A stretch of DNA of 64,000 bases from Cotesia glomerata (taxonomy: Eukaryota; Arthropoda; Insecta; Hymenoptera; Braconidae), in NCBI RefSeq assembly GCF_020080835.1, contig NC_058162.1, positions 23,070,144-23,134,143 on the forward strand. Direction: 5' to 3'. This document shows, in pieces, positions 1 to 10,510 of the stretch (position 1 is the stretch's first letter; each line of letters begins with the position of its first letter). The translations under genes and the position numbers were made by a program. The notes under the pieces are model-generated. The model saw only the letters and a list, made by a program, of their open reading frames with translations, had not been told where the DNA came from and searched no databases.

Positions 1-252
1 ATTTTCAGATGATCCGTTTTTGAGTTATCGAACCGAACATGGAGGGGAAAATTTTTTCTAGTGCTCTACGAAATTGTTAATAACTTTGTAATAATTAAAT
101 ATTTTTCAATAAAAATTTAGGGTGATAATCTTTAACGTACCCTTAATAAAATAAAAAAAAATCCGATCCTCAAATTCCTTTATTTTCCCTGTCAAAAAAA
201 TTCTCGAAAATCACCTCTTTTTTTCGATCGTCACAGTGGTGTTCCCCCTTAA
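1..252. mobile_element. TTAA-flanked MITE, right part (cut by window edge)
   Basis: This matches the right half of the complete element at 56795..57495, ending in the same inverted terminus (CAGTGGTGTTCCCCCTTAA, at 234-252). The internal text (Helix-like AT-rich sequence with TTCAGATGATC near the start) follows the other copy with point differences and about 35 extra bases that the 57 kb copy lacks. It lies inside an intron of the PPM1G gene. The TTAA ends suggest piggyBac-type mobilisation; no transposase is present. Confidence 0.75.
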
Positions 253-586
253 TTATAATTTAATTATTATAAAAATCTAAAAAATTATTAGATGTATGAC
301 ATTAAAGTTAGCAGTCACTTGATAATTTTTTAATTTTATTTAATAAACAAATTTTTTCTAAAAAATTATTTAAAAAAAATTGCATTTATATTTTTTTTAC
401 ATTTCTATTTTTTCTGTCATAATTTATTTGTTAAAAAAAATTCTAAAAATTATTAAATATCTGCTAAATTAATTATCATATTAGATGCCTGTTAAATTTA
501 GTATCACAATTCTTTCAAATGAATTTTAAAAATAATTAATTAAAATTAAATTTCTACGAAAAAAAAAAAATAAAAAAAAATCTTAC
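253..586. other. PPM1G intron remainder, AT-rich
   Basis: This is intron sequence downstream of the second PPM1G exon on the minus strand. It holds degenerate copies of the AT-rich family seen at 1790-2870 (AAAGTTAGCAGTCA near 303) and poly-A/T runs. No coding signal was seen. Confidence 0.5.
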
Positions 587-1259
587 CATTCACAACTTTA
601 TGGTCAACTTCTCCATTGACAGTAGCCCCAGTTCCAGTTCCAGTCGTAGAATCAAGAGTCTGTTCAGCTTCGCTGCTCTTAGAACTCTCAACATCCTTCT
701 CTGAACATTTCTCAGCCTCTCCATCTTTCTCTTTATCCTTATTCTCCCCAGAAGCCGAAGCAGAAACAGAGCTGGAGCTAACATCGGCCTCGTTAGTCCA
801 AGTAGAAGAGCACCCAGCAGCAGGGTCCCTTTCTTTGGTGCGACGACAGCGAATATTAGGACTGGAAATAATTTTCTTGCCAAGCCTGTCGCCAGCAGGA
901 GTCTCCATGTACTTGGCGATCACCTGCTCGAGCGGCATCGCGGCTTCCTGCTTCAAGTCCCTGATATTGTCTTCTTCATCAGTCTCGGCCTCCTCCTTCA
1001 CTTTCTCCGAGTCTCCGGCGCTTGAGGAGATTTCTTTGAGGACTTTTATCACCTCGGGAGTCGCGAGAGTCGCGTCGAACTCCAGGAATGCGTCAATCAG
1101 CGCCTGTCTTATGTCACCGCGCTTGTAAGCTTCTGTTTCTTTTATAAAATCCGGGAGCTCCTTCGCGCAGTAACTCGCGACCTCGTGCCCGCCGTGACCA
1201 TCGTAAACTGCAAAGAGCGAGACGTTCTCGTCGAAATCGCTGCAGCAGTTGTGAGCGTC
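587..1259 (-). CDS. PPM1G: PPM1G-like PP2C phosphatase, exon 2 (partial gene)
   Basis: This is the second coding exon of a metal-dependent Ser/Thr phosphatase of the PPM/PP2C family, gamma type, whose vertebrate homologue dephosphorylates nuclear substrates such as splicing factors and histones. It opens with DAHNC directly after the splice acceptor (ACCAG at 1260-1264), then carries the PP2C metal-binding motif VYDGHGGHEVASY (Asp57 and Gly58 counting from exon 1). A helix region follows (FIKETEAYKRGDIRQALIDAF), then a long low-complexity insert rich in Ser, Glu and Lys. Such an acidic insert inside the catalytic domain is typical of PPM1G and absent from ordinary PP2C. The exon is 673 nt, joins exon 1 in phase 0 and ends with donor GTAAGA (581-586) in phase 1. 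The rest of the catalytic domain lies beyond the left edge. Confidence 0.9.
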
Positions 1260-1367
1260 CTGGTAATAAATGTCAACAATGTCAGAAAAATATTAAAAAA
1301 AAATTTTTTTAATTAATTTTAATAATTAGTAATTTATTATTGAAATGAAAAATAAATAATTATTTAC

Positions 1368-1478
1368 CTCTTGGCTTATCCGCCATCCTTGCATAGAACT
1401 CGCGCCAAATACCACATTTTTACCAAAACCATCAACGGACTCCTTTGTGGTTACCGGCTCGGACAAATACGCGCCCAT
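1368..1478 (-). CDS. PPM1G: PPM1G-like PP2C phosphatase, exon 1 (start)
   Basis: This first coding exon encodes 37 residues beginning MGAYLSEPVTTKESVDGFG and ending SSMQGWRISQE. The MGAYLS start is the hallmark of PPM1G, and Gly2 is a plausible N-myristoylation site. The catalytic metal-binding pair Glu-Asp is split exactly by the intron: Glu37 ends this exon and Asp38 opens the next. The donor is GTAAATAA and the intron is 108 bp. The ATG is at 1478 reading leftwards; nothing upstream in frame improves the match. The gene is transcribed away from the sulfotransferase and the two seem unrelated. Confidence 0.92.
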
Positions 1479-1790
1479 TTTTATTTTTCAATATTTATCA
1501 AGAGGTATTATGATATTTTAGTAGTGATAATTTTTTTATCTCGACACTGTTAATTATTTTAATGTACAGTACTTGTGTTTGTTTCTTCGTTGTTATTTAT
1601 TGTTGAGTTTTGTTTAATTGAAGTGAAACTCGGAGCGTTAACGTTGAATATCCATGACCGGTTTTTAAGGCTACTTAACAAATAAGAGTTGCGAATGTGA
1701 GCTAATGCTCATCCGCCATTACGATCGTGTTTTTTACGCAGCTGCTGACCTCTAGTTTTTATGCGGGAAAATTTGAATCTTTTTTATAAT
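1479..1790 (-). promoter_or_regulatory. 5' flank and presumed promoter of PPM1G
   Basis: This less AT-rich stretch directly upstream of the PPM1G start is not part of the neighbouring repeats. It contains a CCGCCATTACGATCG segment (about 1710-1725) on the plus strand, with an AATGGCGG YY1-like site on the gene strand. No TATA box is evident. The promoter role is inferred from position only. Confidence 0.4.
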
Positions 1791-2870
1791 AATAAAGTTA
1801 GACATTTTTGATTTTTTTATTTTGCTTAATTTATTAAATTATAACTAAAAAATATTTTTAAAAAATTGCACTTATAGTTTTTGAAGTTTTTGACAAATGA
1901 AAAAATTTTTTCAAAATTTTTTTTGTAATAATTTTTTAATAGAAAAAATTATAAAAATTTTTAAATGTCGGCTAACTTTATTTATGATACTAAAGTTAGC
2001 CGATGTTTTTAATTTTTTGATATTTTTTCTCTCATCAAATTAGAACTAAAAAGTGTTTTTAAAAAATTGCACTTATAGTTTTTCAAGTTTTTTATAAATG
2101 AAAATTTTTTTTTATATTTTTTGTAATGATTTTTTCAATAAAAAAAATTTATAAAAATTTTCAGATGTCGGCTAATTTAATTTTCATATAATTTTTGCCG
2201 TCTTTTTATTTTCTTCAATTAATATGATACTAAAATTAGCCGATGAAAATAAATAAAAATAAGGTTAGCCGACGTCTAAAAATTTTTATGATTTTTTTTA
2301 TTAAAGAATTATTACAAAAAAATTTTTTTATTTGTTAAAAACTTCAAAAACTATAAGAACAATTTTTAAAAATATTTTTTAGTTCTAATTCAATTAATTA
2401 AGCAAAATAAAAAAATCGAAAATGTCGGCTGACTTTATGATTATTGAAAATTAAGTTAGCTAGACATTTAAAAATTTTTAGAATTTTTTTTTATTGAAAA
2501 AATGAAAAAATTTTTAAAAAATTTTCACTTGTAAAAAACTTTAATTTAAAATCTGTAAGTGCAATTTTTAAAAAATATTTTTAACTTCTCGCTAAGAAAA
2601 TTGAAAATTTTTTTGTTTTAATTTAATTATTAAAAAAAAATCAAAAAATTAAAATCGTCGGCTAATTTTAGTATTGTAATTAGCCGACGTTTAAAAATTT
2701 TTAATTTTTTTTATTAGTTAAAGAACTAAAAAAAATTTTTTTAAGTTGCACGTATAGTTTTTGAAATTTTCTACATGTGAAACTTTTTCTTTTAATAATT
2801 TTTTAATATAAATTAAAAATATTTTCAAATGTCGGCTAATTTAATTTTCATCAATTAATCGCTTTTGGCA
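1790..2870. repeat. AT-rich inverted/tandem repeat cluster (GTCGGCTAA family)
   Basis: About six units of roughly 190-230 bp occur in both orientations. Each is marked by GTCGGCTAACTTTA or its complement TAAAGTTAGCCGA, followed by AATTGCACTTATAGTTTTT and long A/T runs. Alternating orientation makes many possible hairpins. Degenerate relatives lie at about 290-520, 6080-6135 and 8105-8260. No coding capacity was seen. Confidence 0.6.
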
Positions 2871-3074
2871 ATAAAAAAATATTGAACTTATGAATTATTA
2901 TTTAATTTTATTTTATAAATTAAAATAATTTTTATTAACAAGCACCTTTTTTTTTTAATTTTATTAAAGTGATTAAAAATAAATTTAACATTTTTATAAA
3001 TTCAAAAATTCTAGATAAATTTTTAAAAATTTGTTATAATTTTTTTTATACATTCATTTAAAAAAATGATTCAT

Positions 3075-3460
3075 TAAATTTCAGATAATTTTAGTATCAC
3101 TTAAATAATTAAATTTGTATGTAAGACAAAATGGAGTCTTTTAACAAAATGGCGGCATGCACGCGCCGATAAATTAATACTTTAGTATTGTTTAAATAAA
3201 AAGCTGTTAAAAAAACAATTTTTAATATTTTCTAAGAATATGTATTTTACTTATAATTTATATCATAAATTTAGTATCATTTAAATAATTAAATTAGCAT
3301 GTAAGACAAAATGGAGTCTTTTAACAAAATGGCGGCATGCGCGCGCCGATGAATACTCTAGTATTTTTTAAATTAAAAACTGTTAAAAAAACAATTTTTA
3401 ATATTTTAAGTACTATTTTTTAGGAATAATTATTTTACTTATAATTTATATCATAAAAAA
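3075..3460. repeat. Two-unit tandem repeat, about 180 bp
   Basis: Two near-identical units each contain GTAAGACAAAATGGAGTC then AACAAAATGGCGGCATGC and CGCGCCGAT, followed by CTGTTAAAAAAACAATTTTTAA. The first starts near 3085 and the second near 3265. The GC-containing core is well conserved between units while the A/T flanks drift. AAAATGGCGGC resembles YY1-type sites, but no function can be shown. Confidence 0.65.
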
Positions 3461-4299
3461 ATGAAAATTCAACATATTTATCAGGTTAATTTCAGAAAAC
3501 AATATGGGGGATTTAGCACCTGTAGTAAAATTAATTTATTAATAAAATTAAAACTAAAAAAAAAAAGTAATGACTTTTAAATAATAAAACGGATTTTTTT
3601 CCAACCTGTCAACAGCTTTCATAAAAAGTTACCAGCTAAAATAAACAAAATATCCTTATCATTAAATAAATACCATAAAAAATGAATGAAAAACAACCTC
3701 TAGGTCATAGAAGTTGCGTAGTAGCGTTTATCGATCTCCTCGAGTGTACAATAGCAAGTTAACGTTACACTCATCCGTACGCTTCAGTTCCATGACAATT
3801 GCTAATAAAAGTCCATAAAAAAAAAAAAAAAAAAAGCAGACATTACCAATCCAGAAAACTGTCACACAAGTGTCAGATTAAACGCATCGAGAAAAATGAA
3901 AATCCTGGCAGTAGTTTTGCGTAATAAAATAACGGGTAATCCCCGAAGATTGTTTACCCGAAGATTTTGGCAGGATTCCCAGGTTGCCGGCGTACCAGGT
4001 GGCCGTTGGGTCATCAACCAGAGCTGGTTATTAAAAAAACTACCATTGAGTGGGTGCACTCCAGCATCCTCTTGTGTTGCTCTTGAGACTGAAAGAAAAA
4101 ATAAATTAAATGGATAAAAAAATCGAGCGAGATGACAGGTAGGGTTGATGAGGGTGCTCCGATTATTCGACGAGGAGAAAAAATTCCTCTACTAGCTCTA
4201 GCTCTTACCTTACCGGAGGAGTAAGTAGTGGGGGGTCGTAGTGCCCGTAGTACCCGTAGTTGTACATACATAGCCGTAGCGTGAGAATGAGACGGCGAC
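3461..4299. other. Non-repetitive upstream stretch
   Basis: Mixed AT-rich and moderately GC-rich unique sequence. Short open frames in 3860-4270 overlap on both strands and show no recognisable protein. Its position just before the GC-rich block at 4300-4706 would suit an upstream regulatory region. Confidence 0.3.
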
Positions 4300-4706
4300 C
4301 GAGTTAAGCTCAGTAGAAGTAAAGGAAGAAGAAATTTAAAACAAGAGATAGCTGGGTTGTGCGCATGCGCTTAAAGACGGAGCTTGACGTTCATGTCGGC
4401 TCCCGCCAGTTCTCTGACAAACCTCAACGCGCTCGGGGCTTGTCCTCGTCGGCTGGTCGCGCTCTAGCGCAGCAGCTTCTATTATAATTATATTTATTAT
4501 TATAATTATAATTATTATTATTATTGTTATAATATTAAAGATAAATAATCTGTTAAATTACACACCTGATCGTATGCCGACTCACTGGAGTGCTTGTTCC
4601 CGTGTCCGGAAGTTTCAGTGTCTGATTAAAAAAAAATCATCATCTTCCTCGTCTCGGGAGCTAATTTGTGGATTTAATTGATGGAGCGATGACCTTGGAG
4701 CTGGAG
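4300..4706 (+). promoter_or_regulatory. GC-rich promoter / candidate non-coding first exon
   Basis: One of the most GC-rich blocks in the window, including GCGCATGCGC at about 4361 and a run of CG dinucleotides through 4470. It ends in a consensus splice donor, CTGGAG|GTGAGTG (GT at 4707). Two short ATG frames occur at the end: ATG-GAG-CGA-TGA at 4681 and ATG ACC TTG GAG CTG GAG running into the donor at 4689-4706. If joined to the acceptor at 41128 the second frame closes after 11 codons, giving a small upstream ORF. Assignment to Hs3st-A is inference from strand and order; it could be the first exon of another gene. Confidence 0.4.
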
Positions 4707-4759
4707 GTGAGTGATTGATTAAACTGGAAAATAAAAGTGCATGTTAGGTTAGGTGTTAA

Positions 4760-5297
4760 TCTATACTATTAAGAGAATAAGCAAAATTTTGTGGCCAGTG
4801 TATTTATGGTTAAATTTGGTATCGTTGAAAAAGTCTTGACTTGGAGTTGTGCCTTTTCATGGTTTCATATCATTATTACCAATAGTCAATTTATGAAAAG
4901 TATTTAGGCTGCATTCGAAAATGCTCTATCTCTAGATACATAATTAAGAAATTACCTTGTATCTCGTTAACTATTGACATTTTTAGAGATATAAACTCAT
5001 CCCGGTGTAACACTCATCAAGACCTTTCATTTGAGTACCCACATCAATTTTTCATATATTTATATATATTATATATATGTATATATGAAAAATATATCAA
5101 AAATGCATGTGGGTACTCAAATGAAAGCTCTTGATGAGTGTAACATCCGGATGAGCTTATATCTTAAAAAATTTCAATAATTAAGAACTGACTTTGCTAT
5201 CTTGTCAGCTAATGATATTTTTGAAGATATAAGCTCATCTCGGTGTTACACTCATTAAGACCTTTCATTTGAGTACCCACATCAATTTTTCATATAC

Positions 5298-5388
<91 letters not shown>

Positions 5389-6073
5389 GTATATATGAAA
5401 AATATATCAAATTCCATGTGGGTGCTCAAATGAAAGGTCTTAATGAGCGTAACATCCGGATGAGCTTATATCTTAAAAAATATCAATAATTAAGAACTGA
5501 CTTTGCTATCTTGTTAGCTAATGATATTTTTGAAGATATAAGCTCATCTCGGTGTTACACTCACCAAGACCTTTCATTTGAGTACCCACATCAATTTTTC
5601 ATATATTTATATACATTATATATATGTATATATAAAAAATATATCAAATTGCATGTGGGACTTAAATGAAAGCTCTTGATGAGTTTAACATCGGAATGAG
5701 CTTATATCTTAAAAAATGTCAATAATTAAGAACTGACTTTGCTATCTTGTCAGCTAATGATATTTTTGAAGATATAAGCTCATCTCGGTGTTACACTCAT
5801 CAAGACCTTTCATTTGAGTACCCACATCAATTTTTCATATATTTATATATATTATATATATGTATATATGAAAAATATATAAAAAATGCATGTGGGTACT
5901 CAAATGAAAGCTCTTGATGAGTGTAACATCGGAATGAGCTTATATCTTTAAAAACGTCGATAGTTAAAAAAGTACAGTGCAATTTAACAAAAGTCATTAT
6001 TTAATAAAGAAATATTTTATTTATATTTAGTTCACAAGTCACGGCAGTCACATAGTGACTGCAAGGTTGCTAG
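4760..6073 (+). mobile_element. Non-autonomous Helitron 1
   Basis: The 5' end is TCTATACTATTAAGAGAA preceded by A. The 3' end has a perfect hairpin GCAGTCAC-ATA-GTGACTGC (6044-6062), a 7-nt gap and CTAG followed by T. These are the classic Helitron termini (5'-TC, 3' hairpin plus CTRR, insertion between A and T). The interior is not coding. It is an array of palindromic units: each has TTTGAGTACCCACATC, an AT core (ATATATGTATATATG) and the complement GATGTGGGTACTCAAATG, spaced by GATATAAGCTCATC. An (AT)n run of about 90 bp sits at 5290-5380. Related copies are at 14886..15930 and 54431..55454. Confidence 0.85.
5297..5380. repeat. (AT)n microsatellite
   Basis: Long uninterrupted dinucleotide run inside one palindromic unit of Helitron 1. 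It has expanded relative to the equivalent cores at 5050, 5610 and 5850. Confidence 0.9.
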
Positions 6074-6136
6074 TTATAATTTAATATGACACTAAAGTTG
6101 ACAGACATTGAAAATTTTTTTAGAATTTTACGGTAA

Positions 6137-7657
6137 TTAAGGAGGTATTACCCCACAACAGTTCTCAACTTTTAAAAAAATTTCCCTCATATGCCCTAAT
6201 GTTAAGCATTATAACTACAATATGAAATAGTTGAGATGCAGTACACTTTTGCGCCTCCTCTCACATGCGCAGAACTAGAAAAATAATCCGACTGCGTCTT
6301 TTTTTTGACTTGGCTACGTTGCACTCTCGCTCAGAATCGTTTGCCCCTTGAGACATGTGTTGTAGAAAAATTTAATGTTTTGAAATAATTTTGAGGTTAC
6401 GTATAGTTGGAGAATGCAAATAATAAATAATGACTTCGCGGCTGAAGAATGGCAGATTCTACTTTAGCAATATTTCGATCGGTCTTGAGTGATAGAAAAG
6501 GTCCTGGTAAATTTAAATTAGAGAGTCTCAGTCAAGATTTTTTAAAAAATTCAGATGATGAACAACAATCATTCCATGATGCAGCTTATGACGTTCTAAC
6601 TTTACAGAATTTAGTGGAAATATTAAATTTAAAAAATAATTTATTCACTTGTTATAAAAAATGTGACGTTTATTTGCAAGAACTATCTGATGCAAATAAA
6701 ACAAAACATAATTTAAAAGTATTAACAGACTTGAAAGATATTATTTCGTTGAATATGTGTAAAAAATTAGCTATGAATGATATTTCAGTTGATTCTTTGA
6801 AACTAATATTTAAACAAGAAGGTGATGAAGCTATCGTGCAGTTGTTTACTGAAAAAGTAAATAACAAAAAAGAAAGATATTATAAAGAACGTCTTAGACT
6901 TTTTAAAAAAATTACCAAAAAACTCAGTTAAGAAACCAAAAAAAAATAATTTTAAGAAAGAAAGAGTTTCTAAAAAAGAATAAAATAATTAGTACAATTA
7001 ATGTTCTTCTAAAGTTAAAAATAAATTATTTTTAATAAGTGCCTTTATAAAATATTTATTGAAAAATAAACTTTTAAATAAATAAATATTTATTATATTA
7101 ATATTGTAGCTATATTCTTGATTTATACTATTTATTATTTTACATATTTATTTTTCCTATACAGTAAATTTGTGCTTAACCTATATCCATTAAATTTTTA
7201 TAGTTATTTGAATCTGTTGGGCTTCTACTGTATTTTGAACTTCCCGCGCAGTGCAACGTTGCCAAGACACTATCTCTCACTTATTAGGTTATAAGAGAAC
7301 GCTTGAAAATCATTAAAATTAACAAACTTTGAACATTGTTTATAAAAAAAATTAATACCGCTCGTTTATGTTTTTTTTTTCAAAAAAATACTTGTTATAA
7401 CTTCAATTAAATATTCCCAGTTTTAAAAAAAAATCCTAAGAAAAGTATGGTTGTTATTCAATAAAATGTTCGCTCTAACTACGGTCAGGATAGGGAATAC
7501 ATGTTAAATATACGATTTTTAATTGCTAATATTTCGAAAATTAACACCGCAAGGACTATTAAAAAAAATTTATTCGTATAGAGGACACTTAGAATTATGC
7601 ATATTCAAAAATTGAGCAATATTGTAAGAAAAGTGATTTTTCACCATACCTCCTTAA
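6137..7657 (+). mobile_element. TTAA-flanked element carrying an exonuclease-like ORF
   Basis: The element starts TTAAGGAGGTATTACCCC (6137) and ends ACCATACCTCCTTAA (7657). This gives a TTAA target duplication and a 12-bp inverted terminus TTAAGGAGGTAT. Both ends are far outside the 160-codon ORF at 6449-6931. TTAA targets are typical of piggyBac-type elements. No transposase was recognised inside, so it would need help to move. The host sequence just before it belongs to the 1.8-2.9 kb AT-rich family. Confidence 0.6.
6449..6931 (+). CDS. DEDDh exonuclease-like protein, C-terminal half
   Basis: This intact 160-residue frame starts with ATG and ends TAA. It opens with ADSTLAIFRSVLSDRKG, KFKLESLSQDFL, then FHDAAYDVLTLQNLVEIL. 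That order resembles the end of the DnaQ/TREX/PML-type DEDDh fold, where a His and an Asp four or five residues later (His43 and Asp47 here, in HDAAYD) form the last catalytic motif. The earlier motifs (D-x-E and the middle Asp) are absent, and 220 bp upstream there is no open frame that could supply them without an unseen exon. The C-terminus is Lys-rich (NNKKERYYKERLRLFKKITKKLS). AATAAA-type signals follow around 7060. It lies inside a TTAA-flanked element, so it may be a captured gene piece or cargo. Function is inferred, not shown; alone it would lack nuclease activity. Confidence 0.55.
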   Translation: MADSTLAIFRSVLSDRKGPGKFKLESLSQDFLKNSDDEQQSFHDAAYDVLTLQNLVEILNLKNNLFTCYKKCDVYLQELSDANKTKHNLKVLTDLKDIISLNMCKKLAMNDISVDSLKLIFKQEGDEAIVQLFTEKVNNKKERYYKERLRLFKKITKKLS

Positions 7658-8104
7658 GGTAGTTAGGCCCAAAAAGCAAAAATTCAAGAAATGTCCCTAA
7701 CTCCGTATAGAAGTATTTAAATACATAATACACACGCTGTTAAAATTTAGAGACGATTTACCACGTTTAACCGAAGATAATTGCAATTGAAAATGACATT
7801 TTTACACAGACGGTATGGGAAAAGAGAGAGAAAACCGCGAAGTTTTATTATTTTTGTATTGAAGAAATTTTAAGAATTTCACGAAAAACTAATATTACTT
7901 AGATTAATACATGTATAATTACCCTATAAAATTCTGGAATTCCCTACCACATAGTTATATTGAGAAATCATTAATAAATTAGTAAAGTAAACAAATAAAG
8001 TCATACGTGGAAGTAAGTGAGCGATAGCCCGTAAGAGAGGCGACACTAGCGATTGAAAAAGACAGCAGTAGCATAAACTATAGGTTGGGAAAGAACTACC
8101 TTAA
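7654..8104. mobile_element. TTAA-flanked MITE abutting the exonuclease element
   Basis: Begins TTAAGGTAGTTAGGCCC and ends AAGAACTACCTTAA, an 11-bp inverted terminus. Its left TTAA is the right TTAA of the element at 6137..7657, so one inserted exactly into the other's target copy. Non-coding. The termini resemble those of the 11963..12313 element (TTAAGGTAGTACTACC). Confidence 0.65.
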
Positions 8105-8269
8105 AATATTATAAAAAAAAAATTTTATTAAAAATATTTCACATGTGAAAATTAATAAGAATTACAAGTGAAAATTTTTAGAAGCATTTTTTTATTATAA
8201 TTGATTTGTTATAAAAATTTTTAAAATTGACAGCTAACTTCAGTATCATAATTTAATGACTATTTAGTG

Positions 8270-8313
<44 letters not shown>

Positions 8314-8335
8314 GCAATTAGCTATTTATTTTCAG
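8105..8335. repeat. AT-rich family copy and (GAT)n microsatellite
   Basis: 8105-8260 is a degenerate copy of the 1.8-2.9 kb family (GACAGCTAACTTCAGTATCAT). It is followed by a pure (GAT)n run of about 14 repeats at 8271-8312. Confidence 0.7.
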
Positions 8336-8830
8336 AAAAGTTGGCGGTAGTTTTTAGTAAGTGGTTGGAGATCGATTACTGGACGAATTGCCCTCGCCTG
8401 AGTTAACCACTCGGTACTCGGTTCCTTAGTTTGCACATTTCGAGTGAATGCTTACTTGTACTCGGTATAAGTTTAACAGTGGCTCTTTTGCCCTCTAGAA
8501 ACCCCTTCCTTGGCTCGGTACTCGGGACGGTACTTGGTGTGGGTGCAGGTACGAGTGAGCTAGACCTTCCTGGTTGAGCTAGGATTGATGTGTAGTGGAA
8601 TGGGAATAGTTATTGCTTACTACTACTGTGACTGCTAGGCTGTTGTTTAAGCTAATAGTGCCTGTGCTCCTTCTGTGTGTTCACTTCCGAGGGAGCTAGA
8701 ATGGGGTGAGTAAATGCCGAGTATTATAAGACACGCATCTTGCGTTACCACGAAATTTAAACATCAAATGAGATTGATCGGTGGATACCACGAATCAGGG
8801 GTGCTTTGGTGGTGGGTACTCCAGGCGGTA
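8336..8830. other. Non-coding unique island with splice-donor-like site
   Basis: Balanced base composition and no open frame of note. CTCGGTACTCGG-like words recur (8409, 8458, 8514). ATGGG|GTGAGTAAA at 8701-8714 is a good donor on the plus strand, but no acceptor-bounded exon is visible. It may be an alternative first exon or an enhancer; neither is shown. Confidence 0.3.
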
Positions 8831-10510
8831 ATTTTTGTTTTTTATTTTTGGAAAAGAGGTTTGCTAAAACAATTAGGAGGAAAATATTAAAAGGATGGAA
8901 ATTTCGTAAAGTAATTTTGACTAAATTAATATTAAATTAAATACTTAGAAATTTAGAGCTCGCCCAAGTTTTTGATATAATTAATAACTTTATATAATAA
9001 ACAAAATTAAGTTATTGTTAATATCTCTAGTGTCTGACCTTATGAAAATTATTTTTTAAACTTATTCTATTAAATTTTAATACTAAAAAAATATTAACTT
9101 TATTATTATTTTTAATTTGTGAAGCTTAGTATGAAAGAAGAAATTAAGCGAAATTAAAAAATTAACAATACAAAATCATTAAGGCCCAGTTTTTCAATCC
9201 GGGATAAACTTTTATTCAATGCTAAAATATATCTATATATTTTATATATTTCAAGTACATAGATATACAGACAATAATAATTATATCTTGGATATCATTT
9301 TATCTCGGTTTGAAAAACTGACCCTAAATAAAGTTAGATTGTTTTAAAAAATTTTTTCATAAAATTAAACGTAAATTTAAAAAATTGGTAATAATAATTA
9401 AATTTTTGTTTTTATATGAATTAATTTAAGAAACTATTTAATCAATTAGTAACAACAATAATCAGAAAAGTTTTAGGTTTTTAATAATTAATAATAATAT
9501 ACTGTCTCAGTCTTAATTATTTAACCAAATATATGAACTAATTTTTTTATTATTCAAAATCATGATTATTATTATTGTTCATATCATTATTATTATTATT
9601 GTTCATATTTTATGAATAATTTTTACTATTATAGAAAAAGAGATTTATTAAAATCATAAGGAAGAATACATTAAAATAATAAAAAAAAGTATACAAATTT
9701 CTTTAAATAATTTTGACTGAAATAGTGTAAAAATTAGTTATTAAATTAAATACTTGAAAATTGACTGCTCTCTTAAGTTTATGATATAATTAATAACAAA
9801 ATTAAGTTATTAATGTCGTTAGTGTCTGATCTTATAAAGATTATTTTTTAAACTTATTCTATTTAATTTTAATATTAAAATAATATTAACTTTGTTATTT
9901 TTAAATTGGTGAATCTTACTATGAAAGAAGAAATGAAGCGAAACTAAAAATGAACAATACAAAATTATTTAATAAAATTAGATTGTTTTGGAAGTTTAAA
10001 AAATTTTTTCATAAAATCAGACGTAAATTTAAAAAATTGGTAATAAAAATTGAATGTTTGTTATTATATGAATTAATTTAAGCAACTAATTAATTAATTA
10101 CATTAATTACATTAGAGACTACAGAAATCAGAGAAGTTTTTGGTTTTTAATTAATATTAATGTATTATCTCAGTCTCAATTATTTAACGAAATGTACATA
10201 TTTATTTTTTAATTTTAATTAAGAGCTTTTTCCATCAATTTGTTTTATTTATAAAATAGCGAGAATAATAAATTTTTTAATAAAATAATAACATTAAAAA
10301 TAACGGAAGTCTTCGTGATAAATTTATAGAGAATTAAATGCATTTTAGAATAAGCTATTTTTATTCATGTATTTTTAATCGGAGTTATTTTTGAATACTT
10401 GACGGAAAAGCAATAAGTTAATTACTCTTGTCCTAGTAATTTCAATAAAAGCTTTAATTCCTCAAAATAAAGATTTAATGAATTGAGGAAATGATTTATA
10501 TAAAAAAATT
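8831..10510 (+). repeat. 640-bp repeat array A (about two units plus tail)
   Basis: Units share, in order, ATTAGTGTCTGATCTTAT-like text, GAAAGAAGAAATGAAGCGAA, TAACAATACAAAATCATT, CATAAAATCAGACGTAAA and TATTATCTCAGTCTCAATTA. Units start near 8868 and 9630. The array ends in a shared 300-bp tail containing CTTGACGGAAAAGCAATAAG and CAATAAAAGCTTTAATTCCTC. The same composite is found at 17225..19290 and, reversed, at 56230..59575. Non-coding. Confidence 0.75.

Noticed and set aside
590..1128. Overlapping frames on both strands across PPM1G exon 2
   Set aside because: Shadows of the low-complexity Ser/Glu-rich coding sequence.
8336..8714. Alternative first exon of Hs3st-A ending at 8705
   Set aside because: The donor-like GTGAGTAAA is good, but there is no promoter or frame support, and the 4.3-4.7 kb block fits better. 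Kept only as a regulatory island.
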